Positions 1-7,900 of a DNA stretch of 64,000 bases are shown here, in pieces. Source of the DNA: Sulfuritalea hydrogenivorans sk43H (GTDB lineage: Bacteria; Pseudomonadota; Gammaproteobacteria; Burkholderiales; Rhodocyclaceae); the NCBI RefSeq assembly GCF_000828635.1, contig NZ_AP012547.1, positions 1,984,001 through 2,048,000 of the forward strand. The letters are read 5' to 3'. Under the pieces are notes generated by a model that did not search any database, was not told the DNA's origin, and saw only the letters and a list, made by a program, of their open reading frames with translations. The position numbers and the translations under genes are program-made. Numbering within the stretch: position 1 is the stretch's first letter; every line of letters begins with the position of its first letter.

Positions 1-390
1 GAGCGCAGGCCGGGCATAGTCCTTGGACAGCACGCCTTTGAGAGACTCGTTGTCCTTCTCGATTGCGCGCATCGCATCGTCGATAAGCGTACCGATGGTG
101 GGGAGCTTGGCGTTGGCCTGAAGGTGCGACCAGCGAGCGTCCTTCGGTACCCAGAAGACGTTGTCGGCGAGGTATTCGTCTTTATCCTCCGCGGCCTGCG
201 GGTCTTCGGACAGCAGGGTCTTGTGCTTCGCCTCGAAGGCATCGGAGATGTACTTAAGGAAGATGAGCCCGAGCGCGACGTGCTTGTAGTCGGACGGCTC
301 CATATTTCCGCGCAGCTTGTCCGCCGCCTTGAACATCTCTGCCTCGAAGCCGAGATTGCCGCCGTTCTTGTTCGTGTCGTTCTGTGCCAT
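1..390 (-). CDS. hsdM: Type I restriction-modification methyltransferase subunit HsdM, N-terminal part
   Basis: The minus-strand frame from the ATG at 390 is open to the window edge (130 codons), so the gene is cut off. The protein starts MAQNDTNKNGGNLGFEAEMF and continues with LRGNMEPSDYKHVALGLIFLK, then KYISDAFE, the typical N-terminal helical domain of HsdM. HsdM binds S-adenosylmethionine and methylates adenine in complex with HsdS; HsdR adds cleavage. The catalytic motifs lie outside the window. It starts 11 bases after the stop of the WYL-domain gene and is probably co-transcribed with it, which suggests an island-borne restriction system under WYL control. Family assignment is good; completeness of the system cannot be judged. 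Confidence 0.85.
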   Translation of the reverse strand, partial: MAQNDTNKNGGNLGFEAEMFKAADKLRGNMEPSDYKHVALGLIFLKYISDAFEAKHKTLLSEDPQAAEDKDEYLADNVFWVPKDARWSHLQANAKLPTIGTLIDDAMRAIEKDNESLKGVLSKDYARPAL

Positions 391-401
391 CGTGTTCTGT
401 C

Positions 402-1304
402 CTATTTCCGTATTGTTTTGGCTGCTGGCGCTTGGTACCCCGGTGCGAGCTTTGCGTTCTCTACCCCGTACAAGGCCAGCGGATCGCTGAGCCAGAGGCG
501 GTACTGTTCTTCTTTCAGGCTGTGGTCAGGTGATGCATCGACGCTCCAGCGCAGCAGCATGTAGCCAGCGACTGCCGCGCGGACACGCATCCGTATCGGG
601 CCATCCTTCATCCCGTAGTCCATCCTGATGATTTCAGGACGACTCAGACGCGGATGGGGCACGAAATCCAGTTCAACGATGCGCGTCCACTGGATATCGT
701 TTTCCGGGCGCTCGTTCGCCTTAGGCTCCTCATCGAGCAACGTCGGCGCTTCAATGCGCGTCACGACGAAGTCGCGGAACTCGCCGCTCTTACGATCAAA
801 GGCCCGAACGTGCCAGCGCAGCCCAGTGTCGACCAAGGCGAAGGGCACGATCACACGCTCGGACTCGCCGCTGCTCATCGAGTGGTAGCGGATGGTCACC
901 GGACGCTTGGCGTAGATGGCCCGGCAGATCGGGGCCAACACATCCATCCGGGGACTGCTCAGAGCTGTAGGCGATTCGCAGGGTAGCAGTGACTGAGAAT
1001 CGACGTTCACGCCATCGCCAAACCCCAAGGCAATCGCTGACAGCACGCGCTGTGGTGCGTGATCAAACAACGGTACGAAGTCCTTGCCGATGCGATAAAC
1101 CTTGCTGCTGCCGTCGAACTCGATATTTTGCGACGCAATCTCCCGGTACAGAGCGAGGTCTCGTGTTGCACCCGCCGGTGCCACGCCAAAACGACCGCTC
1201 AGATCGGGCCGTCCGATCTCTCCGAAGAAATAGAGCCGAAAATCGATGTAGGCCAGCCGCTCGCGCTGTGCGTGGCTTAGGCCATCAACACGTTGGGGGT
1301 GCAT
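402..1304 (-). CDS. WYL-domain transcriptional regulator (BrxR/CapW type) upstream of hsdM
   Basis: About 300 aa. An N-terminal winged-helix region (AQRERLAYIDFRLYFFGEIG, then LSGRFGVAPAGATRDLALYR) precedes a WYL domain (VTIRYHSMSSGESERVIVPF, LVDTGLRWHVRAFD) and a C-terminal WCX-like part. This is the layout of BrxR/CapW repressors that control phage-defence loci and are thought to sense a nucleic-acid ligand. The start at 1304 has a GAGGA Shine-Dalgarno ten bases upstream; an alternative ATG at 1346 has none. It lies directly upstream of hsdM on the same strand. An inverted repeat in the upstream AT-rich region is a possible operator. Role as a defence regulator is inferred from family and context. 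Confidence 0.8.
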   Translation of the reverse strand: MHPQRVDGLSHAQRERLAYIDFRLYFFGEIGRPDLSGRFGVAPAGATRDLALYREIASQNIEFDGSSKVYRIGKDFVPLFDHAPQRVLSAIALGFGDGVNVDSQSLLPCESPTALSSPRMDVLAPICRAIYAKRPVTIRYHSMSSGESERVIVPFALVDTGLRWHVRAFDRKSGEFRDFVVTRIEAPTLLDEEPKANERPENDIQWTRIVELDFVPHPRLSRPEIIRMDYGMKDGPIRMRVRAAVAGYMLLRWSVDASPDHSLKEEQYRLWLSDPLALYGVENAKLAPGYQAPAAKTIRK

Positions 1305-1360
1305 TGTCAAACGTTCCTCATCCACGACAGTCGGCGGGAGAACCATAATTGGTTTTATGT

Positions 1361-1424
1361 TTGGTCATTTATATCAAGCTGATGTAATCAATATGATGAT
1401 ATTATGCGCTGCAAATTTGACCAA
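1361..1424. promoter_or_regulatory. Candidate operator of the WYL regulator: split inverted repeat TTGGTCA / TGACCAA
   Basis: TTGGTCA at 1361-1367 is matched by its exact reverse complement at 1418-1424. Read outward, each half-site continues into an A/T-rich tail (TTGGTCATTT and TTGGTCAAAT). The gap of 50 bases is AT-rich and should contain the promoter of the WYL-hsdM pair. Autoregulation through such half-sites is common for this family; binding here is only inferred. Confidence 0.35.
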
Positions 1425-1545
1425 TGCAAGACGTAATTGCGACCGCCTTGGGACTACCTGCCTGAATGAATTTCAGCAGGTAAGCCCGATGCATGTCCGC
1501 AACAAGCTGACCCCGTAAATTTCTACTCACACGGTTAACGAAATA

Positions 1546-1568
1546 CCCCGCCGATTCTGCTGGCGGGG
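1546..1568. terminator. Hairpin terminator downstream of radC
   Basis: CCCCGCC (1546-1552) and GGCGGGG (1562-1568) form a perfect 7-bp stem with a 9-base loop immediately after the radC stop. The U-rich tail is weak on the minus strand and better on the plus strand (TTTGTT). It closes the last minus-strand unit of the maintenance module and separates it from the WYL-hsdM pair. Confidence 0.55.
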
Positions 1569-1573
1569 TTTGT

Positions 1574-2173
1574 TCAGATCAGGCCCTTTTCGGCAAAGGA
1601 CAGGATCGAAGTGTCGGTCACGATAAAGTGATCCAGCACCTTGATATCGACAAGCGCTAAGGCCTGTCGCAACTGACTTGTCAGCATTTCATCGGCGCGT
1701 GACGGTTCGACACTACCACTGGGGTGGTTGTGCGCAAACAGCACGGCCGATGCATTGAGCTTCAAGCCCGTTCGAACGATTTCTCGCGGATAGACCGAAG
1801 TTTGCGTCGTCGTTCCACGGAACATCTCCATGCTGGCGATCAGCCGATTCTGCGCGTCCAACCAGATTGCAACGAAACTCTCGTACTCCTGACCACCTAG
1901 AAACAACCGCAAGTAGCTCTTGACCGCCTCGGGCGATGACAGATGCTCTCCAGGTTCTTTCAAGGTTTCCTCAAGGGCGCGTCGCAGCAACTCCCTGGCC
2001 GCTAGAAAGCGATCCGAAACTGCATATGGCATAGCTTCCTCGGCCACACCCAATTCAGGTACCTGGTAGCGCCGCCGCAAGCCGAATAGCTCGGCCAGCG
2101 AGTAATCAGGATTGAACATGGCGGACAATCCAGTGAAGCATTCGAGTAGCTCGACGTTGGTTAAGTGTTTCAT
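1574..2173 (-). CDS. radC: RadC-family JAB/MPN-domain protein
   Basis: 199 aa. The C-terminal half is a RadC/YeeS-type JAB domain with a full JAMM metal site: H148, H150, S158 and D161 in HNHPSGSVEPSRAD. RadC-like proteins are frequent on integrative elements and plasmids; their biochemical role is unsettled and a direct DNA-repair role is doubtful. The N-terminal 70 residues look helical and carry no domain I recognise. It is the last gene of the unit primase, 87-aa protein, ardC-like, radC. An 87-base intercistronic leader with two hairpins separates it from the ArdC-like gene; GGAGG lies 8 bases before the ATG. Confidence 0.88.
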   Translation of the reverse strand: MKHLTNVELLECFTGLSAMFNPDYSLAELFGLRRRYQVPELGVAEEAMPYAVSDRFLAARELLRRALEETLKEPGEHLSSPEAVKSYLRLFLGGQEYESFVAIWLDAQNRLIASMEMFRGTTTQTSVYPREIVRTGLKLNASAVLFAHNHPSGSVEPSRADEMLTSQLRQALALVDIKVLDHFIVTDTSILSFAEKGLI

Positions 2174-2245
2174 CTTGGTGCCTCCAAAAATATTGCGGGC
2201 ACCCTCCTCCCCTACCGGGACGAAGAGTCGCCCCGCGGGGTGGAT
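2174..2245 (-). promoter_or_regulatory. Intercistronic leader of radC (two-hairpin type)
   Basis: On the transcript, a self-complementary CCCCGCGGGG (2230-2239) is followed by a perfect 6-bp stem, GGTGCC/GGCACC (2198-2203 with 2177-2182). Its 3' arm contains the first part of the Shine-Dalgarno (complement of 2181-2185). It is one of about 14 leaders of the same plan in this element. Confidence 0.6.
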
Positions 2246-2260
2246 ATGAATGGGTAAGAT

Positions 2261-3058
2261 CTACTGAACTACGTCCATCTGAATGGCAGGCTTTCCGGCT
2301 TCGAGGATCTTCTGGCTTGCGCTGAAAATCCGCTGCGCCGACTTCTCAGGCAATTCATCGCCATCGAGCCAGGACTGGATGTAGCCTCGCGACTCATCGC
2401 GTCCGGGCAGTTCGAGGATGGAACACAGCAGGAAGGCCACGCCCTCCGCCTCGACCTCCTGAATACTTCTCGGGATCGTCGCGGCGTCATGGCAATCGCC
2501 TTCTTCGGTATGGCCAAGCACCACATGCGCCATTTCGTGAAACCGGGTCTTGTGCGGATACTCGGCAATCGGACTCACGGAAATTCGCCGTTTGACCGCA
2601 TAGCCCTGCACATTCCCGTCCATGAGTTCGAATGGCTCCTGTGAGATACCGAGTTCCATCAAGGCAGCTTCGGCATTCCACTGGGGCGACTCGATGGCTT
2701 CGACGTAGTCCTCGCCTTCGGTCTGATCCAGGCTGAACCAGCGTGGTGCCAGCCTGAATAGCGTCAGCAACCGACTGCTTTCTTCCATCGATCCGTCGTC
2801 GGACTCCGATTCACGGCGCTTGACCGTGATCGGCATCCAGAGCGACAACGCCTTCTGGCCCTTGGTGACGGAGCGTCCCAGTTCCTTCCATCGGAGGAAA
2901 CTGGCGATCGGCGCCATGGGGAGCTCGCGCTCTTGCAACTGAATGGCTGCCAGAATCTGGTTGCCGATGCTGAAGCGATGGAACCGGCCATAAGCGGCAC
3001 TGACGATTCCGGGCTCCGAGAGCGCCTGCGTGAGCAGGGGTGCAAACTTGTCATGCAT
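2261..3058 (-). CDS. ArdC-like antirestriction / IrrE-type zincin protein
   Basis: 265 aa from the ATG at 3058, chosen because GGAGGC precedes it by a few bases; the open frame extends further upstream without support. The N-terminal half (YGRFHRFSIGNQILAAIQLQ, FLRWKELGRSVTKGQKALSL) matches the ssDNA-binding ArdC N-domain. The C-terminal half has HEMAHVVLGH, an HExxH zinc-peptidase site, and a downstream EVEAEGVAFL glutamate helix typical of M78/IrrE-like zincins. ArdC proteins of conjugative plasmids protect incoming single-stranded DNA or block restriction, which fits an element that also carries hsdM. Function is inferred from family. Confidence 0.8.
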   Translation of the reverse strand: MHDKFAPLLTQALSEPGIVSAAYGRFHRFSIGNQILAAIQLQERELPMAPIASFLRWKELGRSVTKGQKALSLWMPITVKRRESESDDGSMEESSRLLTLFRLAPRWFSLDQTEGEDYVEAIESPQWNAEAALMELGISQEPFELMDGNVQGYAVKRRISVSPIAEYPHKTRFHEMAHVVLGHTEEGDCHDAATIPRSIQEVEAEGVAFLLCSILELPGRDESRGYIQSWLDGDELPEKSAQRIFSASQKILEAGKPAIQMDVVQ

Positions 3059-3135
3059 GATGCCTCCAAAGAAAAATGGGGAGGCACCGTCCCCGTTGGG
3101 GAGCAATGCGTTCCCCGTGGGATGAAATTTCCGGT
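3059..3135 (-). promoter_or_regulatory. Intercistronic leader of the ArdC-like gene
   Basis: A perfect 7-bp stem pairs TGCCTCC with GGAGGCA (3080-3086 with 3061-3067 on the plus strand), loop 12 bases, AT-rich. On the mRNA the 3' arm is the Shine-Dalgarno itself, so the site would be hidden when folded. A GC-rich CCCC...GGGG hairpin lies just upstream (around 3091-3119). Confidence 0.65.
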
Positions 3136-3180
3136 CGAAGCCGGATGACTGATGGAAAGTCCGATGGACTTCCGGTTCTG

Positions 3181-3444
3181 CTACTTCCTTCTTGCAGACC
3201 ACACCGACAGGGCAAACTCTTTGGCCTCGACTGCATGCGGCCCAAGGAATTCGCTGGGCTTGCCTTCGATCTTGATGAAGAGTCGCCTTCCGACCACGGC
3301 AATGTGCTGACGCGCACCGCAATCGGAGTCGAAGCGCGTGCGCAGGAATTGCCGATAATCGCCTTGCCATCCTGCCGGCGGAGCAAATGCGCCCTGCCCG
3401 CCCGGCATGGTGTCGATCAGACTGAAATCGATAACGCCGTACAT
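3181..3444 (-). CDS. Hypothetical protein, 87 aa
   Basis: The ATG at 3444 has AGGAG eight bases upstream and lies 10 bases after the primase stop, so it is probably translated from the same message. The protein begins MYGVIDFSLIDTMPGG and ends in a basic VWSARRK tail. No domain, signal peptide or membrane segment is evident. It is followed after 122 bases by the ArdC-like gene. No function can be assigned; position suggests an accessory role in element replication or establishment. Confidence 0.6.
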   Translation of the reverse strand: MYGVIDFSLIDTMPGGQGAFAPPAGWQGDYRQFLRTRFDSDCGARQHIAVVGRRLFIKIEGKPSEFLGPHAVEAKEFALSVWSARRK

Positions 3445-3454
3445 GAGCGTTCTC

Positions 3455-4519
3455 CTAGGCGGCTTGATGCAGCGCTTGCTCCACGCTGACCAAGGCAGGA
3501 AATCCCGCTTTGCCCTCAAGAACGAACACGTCCAGCCAGTCGATTCCCTTCTTGCCTTCGGGGATATCTATGGCCGGTGCAATGGCGCCGGCACGGATAC
3601 CCAGGGACCACAGCCGTTTGACCAGCTCACGCGCCGCTTCCTGCCCGTGTCCAGACGGATGTTGGCGTGAGGGCCGGTCCTTGTCGGCAAAGACCAGAAT
3701 CTGGTCAATGCCGGCCGGTGGCTGGAACGTCGCCAGCAGATGCGCGTTACCAGTGGCCCAGGCGGGAATGCCCGTGGCCTCGGTGACGGCAAGTGCCGTC
3801 TCGATCCCTTCGGTGACTGCCAGGCGATGATTCGCCGGCACCAGTCGAATAGCGCCCCCGGTCATTTGACGCGCCAAGGGATGGCGCATCAGCTTCTTGG
3901 GGGAATCGACCGGCGCCTTGCGGCCCTCGGGGGTGAGATAGGTTCGGTGGATGGTGACTGCATCGCCACCTTGCCCCGTCACTTGCGCAATCAGGGTCGG
4001 GTAATCAGCAAGTCGCCGGTTGTCCTCGTAGTATCCGAGTGCTGCATGAAACCGCAGCGTCTCAGGCACCTTGACCGACAGACCGCGACGAGCCAAATAT
4101 AACCGTGCCGGCTCGGCGCTCGGATGGGACAAGGCCACAGACTCCCGCCAGGTGCGATTCAGCTGCTCCCGACGCATCTCATCCTCGGATTTATCCGCCG
4201 CCGAATTGGCACTGCGCGACCGGCTGCCGACCTGTTCCGCCACTTCGCGGATCGTCCGGCCAAAATCCCAGCCATTGATCCACATCAGCAGCGCAAACCC
4301 GTTGGCAAAACTGCCGCAGGTATTGCAAATGCCTCCCCCCGTATCGGCGACATCCCGAAACAGGCGAAAGCCATCCCGACCGCCGTGAACCGGACAAGGC
4401 ACATGCTTGCCTGTCCGTTCCAGCGCGGCTTTTAGCGGTGGCGCGAGAGCAAGCAGAACCCGCTCCCAGCGACCTCGCGCATCTTCCTTTACTTGCTGCG
4501 TCTCGTACTCGTGCTTCAT
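3455..4519 (-). CDS. Toprim-domain DNA primase with N-terminal zinc finger (P4 alpha-like)
   Basis: 354 aa. Near the N terminus CPVHGG...CNTC is a CHC2/P4-primase-type zinc-binding motif that contacts template ssDNA. The C-terminal half is a Toprim domain: LAVTEGIETALAV carries the catalytic glutamate, QILVFADKDR the DxD pair. No helicase domain is fused, so it would act with a separate helicase. The start at 4519 (MKHEYE) follows GGAGGC by 8 bases; an in-frame ATG 15 bases further upstream lies before that site and is unlikely. It opens a unit with the 87-aa protein, the ArdC-like gene and radC, and its long leader carries the pseudoknot-like motif. Confidence 0.85.
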   Translation of the reverse strand: MKHEYETQQVKEDARGRWERVLLALAPPLKAALERTGKHVPCPVHGGRDGFRLFRDVADTGGGICNTCGSFANGFALLMWINGWDFGRTIREVAEQVGSRSRSANSAADKSEDEMRREQLNRTWRESVALSHPSAEPARLYLARRGLSVKVPETLRFHAALGYYEDNRRLADYPTLIAQVTGQGGDAVTIHRTYLTPEGRKAPVDSPKKLMRHPLARQMTGGAIRLVPANHRLAVTEGIETALAVTEATGIPAWATGNAHLLATFQPPAGIDQILVFADKDRPSRQHPSGHGQEAARELVKRLWSLGIRAGAIAPAIDIPEGKKGIDWLDVFVLEGKAGFPALVSVEQALHQAA

Positions 4520-4610
4520 TGTCGATGCCTCCATGTAACAACTCCGTGTGGAAATCTCCGCGCGGCATGGAGCGATCCCGTCCGGGAATGGCTCCCCGGC
4601 GGGGTTGATG
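4520..4610 (-). promoter_or_regulatory. Leader of the primase gene with SD-pairing stem
   Basis: CTCCATG (4529-4535) pairs perfectly with CATGGAG (4566-4572); on the mRNA the 3' arm is part of CATGGAGGCA, the Shine-Dalgarno region. A GC-rich CCCGTCCGGGA/CCCCGGCGGGG segment lies further upstream. The gap from 4520 to 4945 (426 bases) holds no gene: it contains this leader, the pseudoknot motif, the terminator of the preceding unit and one copy of the long inverted-repeat element. Confidence 0.55.
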
Positions 4611-4643
4611 AATGCTGTTTGTTTTCTCGTGGCCAGCTACCAC
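4611..4643 (-). repeat. Pseudoknot-like hairpin motif, copy 1 of 4
   Basis: The plus strand reads AATGCTGTTTGTTTT, a short spacer, then stem GTGG, loop CCAGCTA, stem CCAC. GCTG of the flank can pair with CAGC of the loop, giving an H-type pseudoknot. The other three copies keep loop and flank but change the stem to GCGG/CCGC or GAAGG/CCTTC. It lies at the head of the primase unit. Confidence 0.65.
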
Positions 4644-4731
4644 ACGTCCGTCCAATGCCTTACGGCGTCAGACTGAATCCCATGTTCAGGCTTTGCACAG
4701 CAGGCTCGAATTGCGCATCGAACCTGTTCTG

Positions 4732-4763
4732 AAAAACCCCGGCGCACAGAACGTGCGCGCCGG
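4732..4763 (-). terminator. Rho-independent terminator after the methylase-helicase unit
   Basis: On the minus strand a GC-rich stem (CCCGGCGC..AC / GTGCGCCGGGG, with a small bulge) is followed by GTTTTTC. It lies between the stop of the 1666-aa gene and the leader of the primase unit, so it marks a transcription-unit boundary. Confidence 0.65.
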
Positions 4764-4823
4764 GTAAGAGGAAACAGGAGGGAGGAAACTGGATGCGATG
4801 CTACGTACCGGTTCGCCCTCTCG

Positions 4824-4858
4824 GATTTTGAAATGCGCCCTTTTTGTCTCGACTTCGA
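4824..4858. repeat. Long inverted-repeat element, copy 1 of 3 (second arm degraded)
   Basis: GATTTTGAAATGCGCCCTTT at 4824-4843 is identical or nearly so to the first arm and loop of the copies at 21685 and 24754. The second arm (CTCGACTTCGA) is only partly conserved. It lies upstream of the primase unit, in the same intergenic gap as a terminator. Confidence 0.5.
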
Positions 4859-4945
4859 CCGTCCGTTAAACCGGTTCCATGCAGTGCAAGTCAGGTATGT
4901 CCGCCGTCACCCAGTCAGGCAAAACGAAACACCCTCACAACACCT

Positions 4946-7900
4946 TCACGCGACTTCGGTTTCCGCTTCCATCGCGCCGGCATTTCCCTTGTCGAGATCG
5001 AGACTGGCATTGATCTCGCGTTGGCGCACCAGCAATTGCGTCAGACGATCCTCCTTATCGAAGGGCTTTGATATCTCGGCGAGGATGTCGGCCAGGCGCT
5101 TTTCTGCCCGTGCCAGATCCTCATGGACTTCCGCCAGCTTGCTTTCCAGAGCGTTGGCCACGTTTTCGATCACCCTGACCATCCCGATGGGATTGTCAGA
5201 ATGATGTGCCACGTAGGCTCGCCGCTTTTTCAGCAGAAAGCTTGGTCCATCGGCTGCCGCCGTCGGTATCGACACCGCCAGATCGAAGCCGGCAAACTGC
5301 CCGACGACGATCTCCCCCGTCGAAGTCTTCCAGTTCCCGATCTTCCGGGTTCTGGCCTTGGCGTCGACGTAGTACCGAACGAGCGCATTGCCGGCTTCCG
5401 TACGATCCACATAACGCTGACCGTCGAGCACCATGCAAAAACGCTGGCCACGAACATCCACCCGATCGGCGATATCCGCTTCGATCGCCTCGATCCGTTG
5501 CCGGAGTTTCTCGATGCGACCGGGCAAGGTGGCCGACTCCCTCTGGTTGGACCATCGCTGGTTGTCCCATTGGGATTTGAGCAAGGACAGCTTGGCGACC
5601 TCGGCATCGATGCCGGCCTTTTCCATGACTAGCGGATTGCCGGACGCCAGTGCCTTCACTTCGGCATAGGACAACGCCGCCAGCTCCACATCCTCCGCGC
5701 TACGCATCCCGGTATCCCCCCGCATCACCTGGGCGATGAAACGTGCCTTGGTTTCGAGGGTCTGCCAGATGTAGGCGTCGAATGAGGCCTCCGTCACGTA
5801 ACGGACGATACGCACCTCCTCATTCAGGTTGCCCTGACGAATGATGCGCCCCTCCCTTTGCTCGACGTCGGACGGACGCCATGGCGCATCCAGATGATGC
5901 AATGCCGCCAGACGCGTCTGGATATTGGTGCCCACCCCCATTTTCAGAGTGCTGCCCAACAGAACGCGAATCCGCCCTTCCCGCACGGCCTTGAACAACT
6001 CGGCCTTCGCGGTATCGCTCTCGAAGTCATGAATGAAGGCGATCTCCGTTCCCGGAACTCCCATCTCAACGAGCTTCGCCCGTATGACGTGATAGACACT
6101 GAACCGTCCATCGTCCGTTGGCGTACTCAGATCGCAAAACACCGCCTGAGTGCCGCGGAACGCCGTCGTATCGCGCCAGATGCCATGAATCCGCTCAGCG
6201 CACAGGCTCACTTTCCCATCCGGCGCCTCCGGCTCTCGAGGAACTACCAGCCGCATATCCAACGCTGCCTTGCGGCCATCATTGGTTACCGCCAGCATGT
6301 TGTCCTCGTTGGGAGACACGTTGCCATTGCGAATGACTTCGGCACGTTCCACCAGCGTTGCCACAAACGCCTTCAGGGCCGCCGTGGGTTTCGCTGTCAC
6401 CGTCTCCAGATGGAAACGCGGCACCGGCAACTTCAGCATGTCCGCCGTTCTGATATCCGCCACCTCGCGGAACATCGTCATCAGCTCGGGCAGATTCACG
6501 AAGCGGGCAAACCGCGTGTTCATGCGGTATCCCCCACCATCGGGCGACAACTCCAGGGCCGTCACCGACTCGCCGAAATTGCCCGCCCAGGTATCGAACT
6601 GCGCCACATGATTCCCCCGCAGCGTCGCGGGTTGCAGATAGCGTTGCATGGTCCACATCTCCGCCATCGAGTTCGATACCGGCGTTCCTGTTGCGAACAC
6701 CACCCCCGACCGGCCGTCATGCTTTTCCATCACATGCCGCGTCTTCACGAACATATCGAAGGCACGTTCCGAGTTGGCATTGGGCAGTCCGGCGACCCGC
6801 GTCATCTTTGTGAACCGGTACAGGTTCTTGAAGTAGTGCGCCTCGTCGATGAACAGGAAATCGACACCCAGTTCCTCGAACGTGAGCATGTCATCCTTCT
6901 TCGACTTCGCCGCCAGCTTCTCCAACCGCGCGAGCCAGCTCTTCTTGGCCCGCTCCAGCTCCTTGACGATCCGATTCCCCCGCTTCTGCGATTTCGAGGC
7001 CCGAATGGCACACTCGATCTCATAGACACGCGCTTCGATGAACGTGGTCATGGCCTCGTCGCTCATCTTGATCCTCTCGAAAGAGGCATGGGTAATCAGC
7101 ACGCCATCCCAATCCCCGGTAGCAATCCGTGACAACAGCGTCCGGCGCTTGTCGCCGACCAGGTCGTCCTTGCTCGCCATCAGAATATTGGCCCCGGGAT
7201 AGGCTCGCAAAAACTCCGCCGCAAACTGCTCCAGCATGTGGTTTGGCACCACATAGCACGGCTTGCTGGCCATCCCCAGACGCCTCAACTCCATACCGCC
7301 ACAGATCATCGTCAGAGTTTTGCCGGCGCCGACCACATGAGCCAACAAGGTATTCACCCCGCCCGACACGATGCGCCAGATGGCGTCCTTCTGATGCCGA
7401 TGAAGGTTGAACACTTCGGAGAAGCCCGGCAGAGCCAGGCCCGACCCATCAAACTCCCGCAAGCGCACAGAATTGAATTGGTCGTTGTACAGCCGGACCA
7501 AGCGCTCACAACGATTCGCATCGGCAAACACCCATGCACCAAATGCTTCCTTGAGCGCCTGCTGCTTTTCCCGTGCGGCAATGGTTTCCTCCGTGTTCAC
7601 GAAGTACCGGTCGGTCACCGGATCGCGATCCCGAATCGTTGGCACCATCTGGTTCAGCGTCACGACAAACAACTCGCCCGCCGAGATACGTCCGGTACCG
7701 AAGGTTTGGGTCGATGCGACCGACCGTTCACCTTGCCAGGGCACATCGATGTTCCACGCCCCGGCTTCCGCACAGAACTCCACCGTGCATCCCTCACACT
7801 CCAACAACTGATCGAGGAATTCGGCATAGTCGCGCGCCGGTATCCAGGTCGATCCGATCCGGGCATCGATTTCTCCCGGCCCCAGATCAGCAGGCACCAC

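Noticed and set aside
2261-3370. Longer version of the ArdC-like protein starting at 3370
   Set aside because: The extra 104 residues are Arg/Cys-rich, run over the conserved leader and part of the 87-aa gene, and have no ribosome site; the ATG at 3058 has GGAGGC.
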